This document shows, in pieces, positions 49,318-56,703 of a stretch of DNA of 58,674 bases. The stretch is from Flagellimonas onchidii (GTDB lineage Bacteria > Bacteroidota > Bacteroidia > Flavobacteriales > Flavobacteriaceae): contig NZ_SRXX01000019.1 of NCBI RefSeq assembly GCF_004804315.1, positions 1 through 58,674 of the forward strand, written 5' to 3'. Under the pieces are notes generated by a model. That model saw nothing but the letters and a program-made list of their open reading frames with translations. It did not search any database and was not told where the DNA came from. The position numbers were made by a program, and so were the translations under genes. Numbering within the stretch: position 1 is the first letter of the stretch; every line of letters begins with the position of its first letter.

Positions 49318-50466
49318 ATGGAAATTAATTACAATTTTATAAGTATCATAGAAATTCTTGGTGTTATACAAGGACTGCTTTTTTTAACCATGCTTTTATT
49401 GCTACATTCTAAAAAGAACAAGCCTACTTTATACTTGGGAATTTTTATCCTATTGTTTTCATTAGAGCCGATTCCAAATATTTTGGATAATCTAGGACTG
49501 CTTGATCAATACCCTCAATTAGAACTATTACCAGTCCATTTTCATTTTTTAGCCTATCCTTCATTTTATATTTATATTCAAAAAATATCCGTTTTCGGGA
49601 ACAACACTCCAAGCTATTGGAGTTTGGCTCCTGGTATTTTGGAAGTTGTAGTGGGGATAGTGATTTTTTTGCTCCCAATTGACCTTAAATTAAAATTGAA
49701 AGCTTCTTGGTATGCAATGGTGTACTTTGTTATTGGCCTTGGATATTCCATATGGGTCGGTATTTTAATTATCAAATGGATTCATCATCATAAGAAAGAA
49801 ATAGAAAATCAATTCTCGTTCGTTCTTCATAAACAGTTAAATTGGGCCAGACTGTTCACATATTCCAGCATTGGTTTTCAGCTGTTATTAATGATCAATT
49901 TTTTCATTGACGACAGCTATTGGTACTATTTTGTGATTATCATCAATGTGGTTCTAATTTATTGGGTTTCATTTAAAGGTATAGTACAAGAGAATATCAC
50001 ATCTCTTTTTTCGCTTTTTTCTCAATTGGACACACAACCACATTCAACCATAATAACTGAACCTTCAGCTTCCAACTCAATACATTTTGCAGAAAAAACC
50101 AAATCAGACGTGCTGACCTCTGGCGAAATGTTTAAAATAGTCAAAATTGTTGATGATTATATTAAAAGTTCACAATGTTATCTAAAGGATAACCTTACCA
50201 TTATAGATGTTGCTAATGCCATTCATGTACATCCCAAACGTATCTCTATTTCACTGAACAAGCAAAAAGGGAAAAACTTTAATAACTATATCAACAAATT
50301 TAGGGTAGAGAAAGCTAAAGCTCTCTTCAAGGATAATTCACTGGAAAATCTATCTGTTGAAGGTATCGGAATGGAAGCGGGTTTTCACTCGAAAGCTTCA
50401 TTTTACAATGCTTTTAAAAAGTTTGAAGGAGATACTCCAGCTAATTATCGAAAACTAAAAGGATAG
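49318..50466 (+). CDS. AraC-family regulator with multi-helix membrane sensor domain
   Basis: This 382-residue protein has about seven membrane helices in the first 230 residues (for example EILGVIQGLLFLTMLLLLH, YFVIGLGYSIWVGILIIKW, FVIIINVVLIYWVSFKGIV). A linker leads to an AraC HTH pair at the C-terminus (TIIDVANAIHVHPKRISISL, SVEGIGMEAGFHSKASFYNA). This is a Bacteroidota-type membrane regulator. It probably governs the adjacent DUF2490/carbonic anhydrase genes or itself. A stable hairpin abuts its start codon. It converges on the next regulator with 9 bases between stops. Confidence 0.88.
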   Translation: MEINYNFISIIEILGVIQGLLFLTMLLLLHSKKNKPTLYLGIFILLFSLEPIPNILDNLGLLDQYPQLELLPVHFHFLAYPSFYIYIQKISVFGNNTPSYWSLAPGILEVVVGIVIFLLPIDLKLKLKASWYAMVYFVIGLGYSIWVGILIIKWIHHHKKEIENQFSFVLHKQLNWARLFTYSSIGFQLLLMINFFIDDSYWYYFVIIINVVLIYWVSFKGIVQENITSLFSLFSQLDTQPHSTIITEPSASNSIHFAEKTKSDVLTSGEMFKIVKIVDDYIKSSQCYLKDNLTIIDVANAIHVHPKRISISLNKQKGKNFNNYINKFRVEKAKALFKDNSLENLSVEGIGMEAGFHSKASFYNAFKKFEGDTPANYRKLKG

Positions 50467-50475
50467 AAGCATAAA

Positions 50476-51318
50476 TTATCGTCTAAATTCTATGGGATTT
50501 TTACCCCGATATTTTTGGAAAGTCTTATTCATATGACTGGCGTCATTGAATCCCACTTGATTGGCAATTTGTGAAATGGTGTAGGTGCTTTGCTTCAATA
50601 ACCGTTCAGCAGTTTTCAACCGTGTTTCGGTAATCATTTTTTGCAATCCAAGGCCTGTATGCTTTTTCAGGTAACTACTGATATATTTGGGTGAGAGGTT
50701 AAAGGTCTCAGCGATATACTTTTGGGATAACAACGCTTTCTTATCCATGTTTTGACGTATATGGGACAGCACCCGTTGCACCTTGTCCTGTTCGTTCTGC
50801 ATCACCTTGCTCGAAACCAGGTTTTTCTGTGAAAGGTTTCGGGTGATCAAAACCATAATAGCACCAAATAGTTCGAGCATCAATATTCGGGAGTGCGGTT
50901 TTTGGGCGTTAAATTCCTGTAAGATCATATCGGCCAGTGGAAAAATCAATTTTTTGTCCTCTTGGTCCTTGATGATGCATTCAGGTACGGTGTTTGGATT
51001 ATACAACACGTTTTCAAACTTTTTTATCCAATGTGCTGTACGGTCACCAACTTGTTTTTCGGCAAACAGTTGTTCGGTAAACTTGATGTAGGTAAAGACC
51101 GTATAGGAATCAATTTCAAAAGAATGATGGTCTTCCGGGGTCAATAAAAAAACGTGTCCCGGGTCATAGGTAAAAGAAACCCCGTTGAGCAAATGCCTCC
51201 CAGAACCTTCATTGACAAGGATGAGTTCGTAAAAGTTGTGCGTATGCTGGGGATACGGCCACGTATCCAGCTTAAGCTGAAAAACATTTAGGGTATATCT
51301 ACTGAAAATCCGTTTCAA
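50476..51318 (-). CDS. AraC-family regulator with cupin sensor domain
   Basis: This 280-residue protein has an N-terminal AraC-type cupin (WPYPQHTHNFYELILVNEGS, LLNGVSFTYDPGHVFLLTPE) and a C-terminal HTH pair (YIAETFNLSPKYISSYLKK, TISQIANQVGFNDASHMNK). It is divergent from the six-gene operon starting at 51421 with 102 bases between starts, so it is the obvious candidate regulator of that operon. The effector would be a small molecule bound in the cupin. Confidence 0.9.
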   Translation of the reverse strand: MKRIFSRYTLNVFQLKLDTWPYPQHTHNFYELILVNEGSGRHLLNGVSFTYDPGHVFLLTPEDHHSFEIDSYTVFTYIKFTEQLFAEKQVGDRTAHWIKKFENVLYNPNTVPECIIKDQEDKKLIFPLADMILQEFNAQKPHSRILMLELFGAIMVLITRNLSQKNLVSSKVMQNEQDKVQRVLSHIRQNMDKKALLSQKYIAETFNLSPKYISSYLKKHTGLGLQKMITETRLKTAERLLKQSTYTISQIANQVGFNDASHMNKTFQKYRGKNPIEFRR

Positions 51319-51420
51319 ACTAATGAAATTTATTTACAAAACTACCCTTTTATTTTACAATACCTGTGGGGTGGTCAGCCCATAATTTTGCCCCTGTAAA
51401 TGAATCTTAAAAAATAACAA

Positions 51421-52380
51421 ATGAAGAAATGTAAAAACAATCTCAAGACTTTGTTGATGCTGTTATGTCTTCTCAGCACGACTTTAGCCATATCGCAGTC
51501 CAATAACAGAACTAAAGGTAAATCGCACTGGCCAAACGGAGCCAGATTGGTAGTCTCTTTTTCTATGCAATTCGAAACAGGAGGACAGCCTGAAGGGGCG
51601 GAAAGTCCGTTTTCAGGAAATCCGTTACCAAAAGGGAATCCAGATTTGCCTGCAGAGAGCTGGTTCAGGTACGGTGCCAGAGAAGGCATTTATCGTATGT
51701 TACGTCTTTGGGACAAACACAACATAAAGGTGACTTCCCACGTGGTAGGCGAAGCCGCTATAAAATATCCAGAAGTAGCCAAGGCTATAGCTGATGGTGG
51801 ACATGAAATCGCAGCCCATGGTATTGCCTGGGACGACCAATGGAATTTGTCCTATAAAGATGAATTGGCATTTGTGAAAAAAGGAATAGACACCGTTGAA
51901 GCCATTACAGGACAGCGCGGCGTAGGTTATAATAGCAACTGGCTCCGTAGAAGCCCGAATACCTTAAAGGTATTGCAGGAATTGGGTTTTCTATACCATA
52001 TAGACGACCTGAGCAGGGATGAACCTTTTATTACCAAGGTTCGAGGCAAAAATTTTGTAGTGATGCCCTATACTTTGCGTAATAATGACATTGTGAATAT
52101 CGCTGGCAAAAACTGGAGTCCGGACCAATTTCTGGCACAGTTGAAGGCCGAATTTGACCAATTGTATGCTGAAGGTGCCGACTGGCGTCGTATGATGTCC
52201 GTAAGCCTTCACGACCGTATCGGTGGTGCTCCGTCTGTGGTAAAAGTGGTGGATGAATTTATCCAATATGCCAAACAACACGAGGGCGTAGTGTTTATGA
52301 GAAAGGACCATATCGCCAATATGGTCAAAGACGACCCCAATACACCAATAGACAATGCAGAAATCCAATTCAATAAGTAA
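51421..52380 (+). CDS. Polysaccharide deacetylase family protein (PuuE-like), secreted
   Basis: This 319-residue protein has a signal peptide (MKKCKNNLKTLLMLLCLLST region, then TLAISQ). The NodB-fold motifs are atypical: FSMQFETGG stands where TFDDG usually is, GGHEIAAHGIAWDD supplies zinc-ligand His, and GVGYNSNWLRRSPNTLKVL is the motif 3 region. This is closer to the PuuE/allantoinase-like branch than to chitin deacetylases. The substrate is unknown. It is the first gene of an operon with redox enzymes, spaced 1 base from the next frame. Confidence 0.82.
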   Translation: MKKCKNNLKTLLMLLCLLSTTLAISQSNNRTKGKSHWPNGARLVVSFSMQFETGGQPEGAESPFSGNPLPKGNPDLPAESWFRYGAREGIYRMLRLWDKHNIKVTSHVVGEAAIKYPEVAKAIADGGHEIAAHGIAWDDQWNLSYKDELAFVKKGIDTVEAITGQRGVGYNSNWLRRSPNTLKVLQELGFLYHIDDLSRDEPFITKVRGKNFVVMPYTLRNNDIVNIAGKNWSPDQFLAQLKAEFDQLYAEGADWRRMMSVSLHDRIGGAPSVVKVVDEFIQYAKQHEGVVFMRKDHIANMVKDDPNTPIDNAEIQFNK

Positions 52381-52381
52381 A

Positions 52382-53266
52382 ATGATTATGAAAAATCTAA
52401 TTGTAGTAATAGTCGCTTTTGTTGGAATGTTCACCCAGGCACAGGAGCAATTTCCATATAAACTGACAAAGGTTTTTGAGACCAATGGTTTTGAAGCTCC
52501 AGAAAGTGTGGTAAAAGACCCCGTGAACAATGTACTATATGTGTCCAATATCAATGGAAACCCTACGGATAAAGATGGTAATGGTTACATATCTAAAGTA
52601 GGGTTGGACTGAAAAATAGTGGAAAAGAAGTGGGTCGATGGATTAAATGCCCCTAAAGGAATGTATATATACAAGGGGAAGCTCTACGTAGCGGATATTG
52701 ATGAAATCATAGAAATCAATATTAAAACAAGAAGAGTCCAATCTTTTCAGGCACCTGAGGCCACCTTTTTAAACGATGTAACTGCGGATAAAAGAGGAAA
52801 TGTTTATGTGAGCAATACTTTTGGTTTTTCGGGCATTTATAAGTTATCAAAAAAAGGAAAGGTCTACCTATGGATGAAAGATGATAAACTTAACATGCCC
52901 AATGGTTTATTGATAGATGAAAAAGACTTGTACGTGGCCAACTGGGGTATTGATTTGAATCCTGAAACCTACGTTACAAAAACACTGGGCAACGTATTAA
53001 AAGTCAATGTAAAAGATAAATCAATCACTCCGGTTTCCCAATCCATTGGTAATCTAGACGGACTTGAAAAGACCATACATGGTCATTTCATAACCGATTG
53101 GTTGTCAGGAAAACTATTATATCTCAATGGAGCCAACAATCAGGTTTCGGAAGCTTTGGACTTACCTAAAGGCAGTGCCGATATTGGTTTTGACAAAGCA
53201 ACGAAAATGGTGTACATCCCATTGATGTTGGATGGAAAACTACTGGGATACAGATTAAGCAAATAA
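52382..53266 (+). pseudogene. SMP-30/gluconolactonase-like protein interrupted by an in-frame TGA
   Basis: A signal peptide (MKNLIVVIVAFVGMFTQAQ) and beta-propeller repeats (LYVSNINGNPTDKDGNGYIS, GLNAPKGMYIYKGKLYVADI, NGLLIDEKDLYVANWGIDL, DGLEKTIHGHFITDWLSGKL) form a complete SMP-30-type protein of about 294 codons. A TGA at 52610-52612 splits it after SKVGLD. The frame continues unchanged as KIVEKKWVDGL, where LDGKI would be expected, so a single GGA-to-TGA change explains it. A downstream GTG/ATG restart could give a signal-less 215-residue protein. The gene sits in a tight operon and is otherwise undamaged. Confidence 0.78.
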
Positions 53267-53269
53267 AAA

Positions 53270-53686
53270 ATGAAACAGATGAAAACAACGAATAAGCAAA
53301 CAGCTTATGCATTACTACGGATTACCATGGGGATTAACCTGTTTGCCCATGGACTGGTACGCCTTCCAAAGATTGCAGGGTTCCGTGATTGGATGATGAC
53401 CCAATTCCAACACACCATACTGCCCCAATGGAGTGTTTATGCCTGGGGAAGCGTACTTCCAATACTTGAATTGCTAGTTGGTGGTCTATTGATACTTGGG
53501 ATTTTTACATATCGAGCCGCCATTGCCGGGGCTTTGCTTATAGCGATATTGATTTTGGGCTCGTGTCTTGCAGGGCATTGGGAATGGGCTGGTGGACAAA
53601 TGGTATATGCCCTGTTCTTCTACTTTATCATCAGTAATGTAGAAAACAATGCGTACGCATTGGATTTAAAATTCAAAATCAATTAA
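53270..53686 (+). CDS. DoxX-family membrane protein
   Basis: This 138-residue protein has four membrane helices and the DoxX pattern: YALLRITMGINLFAHGLVRL, VLPILELLVGGLLILGIFTY, AGALLIAILILGSCLAGHWE. DoxX proteins are small quinone- or redox-linked membrane proteins of mostly unknown function, often grouped with oxidoreductases. It starts 3 bases after the SMP-30 frame and 12 before the dehydrogenase. An ATG at 53279 is an alternative start. Confidence 0.87.
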   Translation: MKQMKTTNKQTAYALLRITMGINLFAHGLVRLPKIAGFRDWMMTQFQHTILPQWSVYAWGSVLPILELLVGGLLILGIFTYRAAIAGALLIAILILGSCLAGHWEWAGGQMVYALFFYFIISNVENNAYALDLKFKIN

Positions 53687-53698
53687 AAAAGAATTAGT

Positions 53699-54712
53699 AT
53701 GAAAACCATAGGATTTAAAACATCACACCCCATTTCACATAAAGAAAGCTTTATTGAATTTAAAACAGAAACCCCAAAACCAACAGGCCGTGACCTTTTG
53801 GTAAGAGTAGCAGCAATTTCGGTAAACCCGGTAGATTTTAAAATACGACAGAATAGTGCTAAGGATACGATTCTGGAAGAACCGAAAATTATTGGTTGGG
53901 ATGCCATAGGGACTGTAGAAGCCGTTGGAGGCAATACCGGACTTTTTAAGGTTGGCGACAAGGTGTTTTATGCGGGCGATATTACACGACCAGGAACCAA
54001 TGCTGAATATCAGTTGGTAGATGAACGTATCGTTGGTTATGCACCAAAAAACATATCGGATACAAGGGCAGCTGTCATGCCATTGACTTCATTGACTGCC
54101 TGGGAGATTCTTTTTGACCGAATTCGGATATCACCTGAAAAAGATAAGGGCAAATCCATTTTGATAATTGGAGGCGCGGGAGGTGTCGGCTCCATTGCCA
54201 TACAATTGGCAAAAAAGGTAGCAGGACTCACGGTACTGGCAACAGCTTCAAGACCTGAGACAATGGCATGGTGCAAACAAATGGGAGCAGATTATGTGGT
54301 AAACCATAAAGATTTAATCAACGAAATGCATAAAGCTGGATTCAATGAAGTTGACTTCATCGTCGACTTTGTGGATACCAATAGCTATTGGGATACTATG
54401 GTGAAACTTATAAAGCCTCAAGGACATATTGCTTCCATTACGGGTAGTTCCGAACCTGTTGTACTCAATAAGCTCAAATCAAAAAGTGTGTCTTTTTCAT
54501 GGGAACTAATGTACACCCGTTCTATGTTCCAAACAGAAGATATGGTACAACAATACCATATCCTGAACAAGGTTTCGGAATTATTGGATAAAGGCATCAT
54601 AGTATCTACCATAAACAAAACGCTAAAAGGGTTTTCTGTTGAAAACCTAAAAGAAGCTCATAGCCTGTTGGAAACTAACCAGACCATTGGTAAAATAGCA
54701 ATACAATTCTAA
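53699..54712 (+). CDS. Zinc-type alcohol dehydrogenase family / NADPH:quinone oxidoreductase-like protein
   Basis: This 337-residue protein of the medium-chain dehydrogenase superfamily has LLVRVAAISVNPVDFKIRQ at the N-terminus, GWDAIGTVEAVGGNTGLFKV and VGDKVF, and the nucleotide-binding fold ILIIGGAGGVGSIAIQLAK. No catalytic-zinc Cys/His set is evident, which favours a quinone or enone reductase over an alcohol dehydrogenase. Its stop overlaps the next start by one base, consistent with one operon. Confidence 0.88.
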   Translation: MKTIGFKTSHPISHKESFIEFKTETPKPTGRDLLVRVAAISVNPVDFKIRQNSAKDTILEEPKIIGWDAIGTVEAVGGNTGLFKVGDKVFYAGDITRPGTNAEYQLVDERIVGYAPKNISDTRAAVMPLTSLTAWEILFDRIRISPEKDKGKSILIIGGAGGVGSIAIQLAKKVAGLTVLATASRPETMAWCKQMGADYVVNHKDLINEMHKAGFNEVDFIVDFVDTNSYWDTMVKLIKPQGHIASITGSSEPVVLNKLKSKSVSFSWELMYTRSMFQTEDMVQQYHILNKVSELLDKGIIVSTINKTLKGFSVENLKEAHSLLETNQTIGKIAIQF

Positions 54713-55113
54713 TGAAGACAAAAGAAATCAATGCGATAAACCATTGGTCACAGCCTTGGACAAATGGGCTCAGGGATGCCCTCAAAAAAGGAAAGAATAA
54801 CACAGATGTGGGTGAATATCTGGTATTTGAAAATGTTGATATCAAGGTTTGGACCATTCACCTGCCAACGAAACAAGCCCTTCCTTTTCACAAGCATGAT
54901 AAGCCTTACATCTACATAGCCCAAAGCGAAGGCAAATCGAGGTCATTTTATAACGATGGCAGGGTAACGGAAACAATTTACGGTAAAGGTGAGACAAAAC
55001 ACTTTCCGGATTTGAATGAAGAAAATTATTTCATCCATAATCTAGAGAATATTGGAAACACCACCTTACTGTTCACAACAATAGAATTCAAAAAACAAAT
55101 TTTAAAGACATGA
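54712..55113 (+). CDS. Cupin-like small protein
   Basis: This 133-residue protein is predicted as a single cupin barrel. KVWTIHLPTKQALPFHKHDK gives the HxH metal ligands (His-Lys-His), with YIYIAQSEGKSR and a second half GETKHFPDLNEENYFIHNLE. No signal peptide is seen. It may bind a metal or act as a small isomerase; the substrate is unknown. It overlaps both neighbours (1 base upstream, 4 downstream), which ties it to the reductase pair. Confidence 0.72.
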   Translation: MKTKEINAINHWSQPWTNGLRDALKKGKNNTDVGEYLVFENVDIKVWTIHLPTKQALPFHKHDKPYIYIAQSEGKSRSFYNDGRVTETIYGKGETKHFPDLNEENYFIHNLENIGNTTLLFTTIEFKKQILKT

Positions 55114-56225
55114 AATACAAAAGATTATTTTCAACATACGGATTAAAGGGTAAGACCTTAAAAAATAGATTTGTAATGGCTCCCATGACCAGGTCTCGCA
55201 GTTCACAGCCTGGTGATATTCCCAATGCGTTAATGGCGGAGTATTATGGGCAACGTACTTCGGCAGGTCTTATCATAACCGAAGCAACTCAGATTAGCCT
55301 TCAGGGAAAAGGGTATGCCAAAACACCTGGAATCTATACCCCGGAACAGATTGAAGGCTGGAAACTGGTTACCAACGAAGTGCATGAGCAAGGAGGAAAG
55401 ATATTCCTTCAGTTATGGCATGTAGGGCGGGTATCCTCTTCTAAAGTAAATGGACTTCAGCCAATAGCTCCTTCTCCTATTACTGCAAAAGAAACCAATG
55501 TGTACATATTTGATGGAGCGCCCAATGGTGATGCCACATTTGTTCCAGTGGAAGATCCCAGGGAAATGACCTATGAAGATATAGAGCAAGTCATCAATGA
55601 ATTTGTCGAGGGAGCCAAAAATGCTATAGAAGCTGGGTTTGATGGTGTGGAGATTCATGGTGCCAATGGTTATTTGATTGACCAATTCCTACGTAGCAAC
55701 GCCAATAAAAGAACGGATGAATATGGTAGCTGCAAAGAAAATAGGGTTCGATTGCTCATGGAGATTACGCAACTGGTTTCTGAAGCTATAGGTAAAGAGA
55801 AAGTGGGGGTCCGTCTGTCCCCGTTCATTAAGTTTAAGGATATGGACGACCCGGAAATTTTAGATACCATTATGTTGTCAGCTAAAAAGCTCAACACACT
55901 GGATATTGCCTATTTGCATTTATGTGAAACTGATTGGGATGATGCCCCGGAAATCCCATTGCTGTTTAGAAAGACCTTAAGGTTAAGATTTGGAAATGCA
56001 ATTATTGCTACTGGAAATAAAACACCTGATGAAGGCGAATTGCTGTTAAAGGAAAATTTGGTTGATCTCATTGGTTTTGGAAGAAACTTTTTAACAAATC
56101 CTGATTACCCGCAGCGTGTCGAATTGAATGCCCCACTCAATGAAATTTCTGACTCCCATACTTTGTTTGGAGGAGGTGATAAAAGAGGATATACGGACTA
56201 CCCGACTATTAAAGAGGATAAGTAG
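55110..56225 (+). CDS. Alkene reductase (Old Yellow Enzyme family)
   Basis: This 371-residue FMN enzyme of the OYE family has RFVMAPMTRSRSSQPGDIPN at the N-terminus, LQLWHVGRVSSSKVNG, and the active-site IHGANGYLIDQFLRS (His and Asn ligands with Tyr proton donor). NKRTDEYGSCKENRVRLLME and the phosphate-binding LIGFGRNFLTNPDYPQRV follow. It reduces C=C bonds of enals, enones and nitro compounds with NADPH. With the quinone-reductase-like and DoxX neighbours it suggests an electrophile-detoxification operon. It is the last gene of the operon. Confidence 0.93.
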   Translation: MKYKRLFSTYGLKGKTLKNRFVMAPMTRSRSSQPGDIPNALMAEYYGQRTSAGLIITEATQISLQGKGYAKTPGIYTPEQIEGWKLVTNEVHEQGGKIFLQLWHVGRVSSSKVNGLQPIAPSPITAKETNVYIFDGAPNGDATFVPVEDPREMTYEDIEQVINEFVEGAKNAIEAGFDGVEIHGANGYLIDQFLRSNANKRTDEYGSCKENRVRLLMEITQLVSEAIGKEKVGVRLSPFIKFKDMDDPEILDTIMLSAKKLNTLDIAYLHLCETDWDDAPEIPLLFRKTLRLRFGNAIIATGNKTPDEGELLLKENLVDLIGFGRNFLTNPDYPQRVELNAPLNEISDSHTLFGGGDKRGYTDYPTIKEDK

Positions 56226-56290
56226 CTAAGATGATATCATATATGTATTCAGCTCAATAATGCCATATGGAAAATAAATGTTCAAGATAT

Positions 56291-56510
56291 AAGGGCTTTA
56301 CGTAATCTTTTAACTTCTAAAGCATCTTGGACCATTGGTTTTTCTGGCTTAGTTGTACTGTTGGATTTTGACGCTCTGCGCCATTTATATATCCTTTGGA
56401 CATCAATACCCAATTCATCTGCCAATTCTTTAATGTTATCTCGTTGATAACTTAACCGTACTGCTTGTTCCTTTAATCAGCACTATAAACTCGTTTTTTC
56501 AAGTTTCTAA
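56291..56510 (-). pseudogene. IS3-family OrfA remnant
   Basis: Minus-strand pieces read LRNLKKRVYSAD, then after a frameshift KEQAVRLSYQRDNIKELADE, LGIDVQRIYKWRRASKSN and ALEVKRLRKA. That is the helix-turn-helix and leucine-zipper start of IS3-type OrfA. A frame break and missing OrfB make it inactive. The rest of the interval 56226-56703 holds a small GTTTGTT/AACAAAC hairpin near 56515-56532 and no gene. Confidence 0.65.
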
Positions 56511-56703
56511 GATGTTTGTTTTGTAACAAACGATCTTAAATTTTATGTCCGAGTAAAAGTAACAACTCCATTTGACTGATTTAATACTTTTAAGAACAAC
56601 TTAAAGTCCAGATATAACTTTTATGGGACCATCGAAGGATGTGCTGTGCCATGATTTGGAAACGGGGCCTGTCCTTTGCAAATCATTTTTAAAGAGATGT
56701 ATC

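Noticed and set aside
52610..52612. TGA in the SMP-30 gene as a selenocysteine codon
   Set aside because: The expected residue is Gly in a surface turn, the family has no selenoproteins I know of, and no clear hairpin element was seen just downstream.
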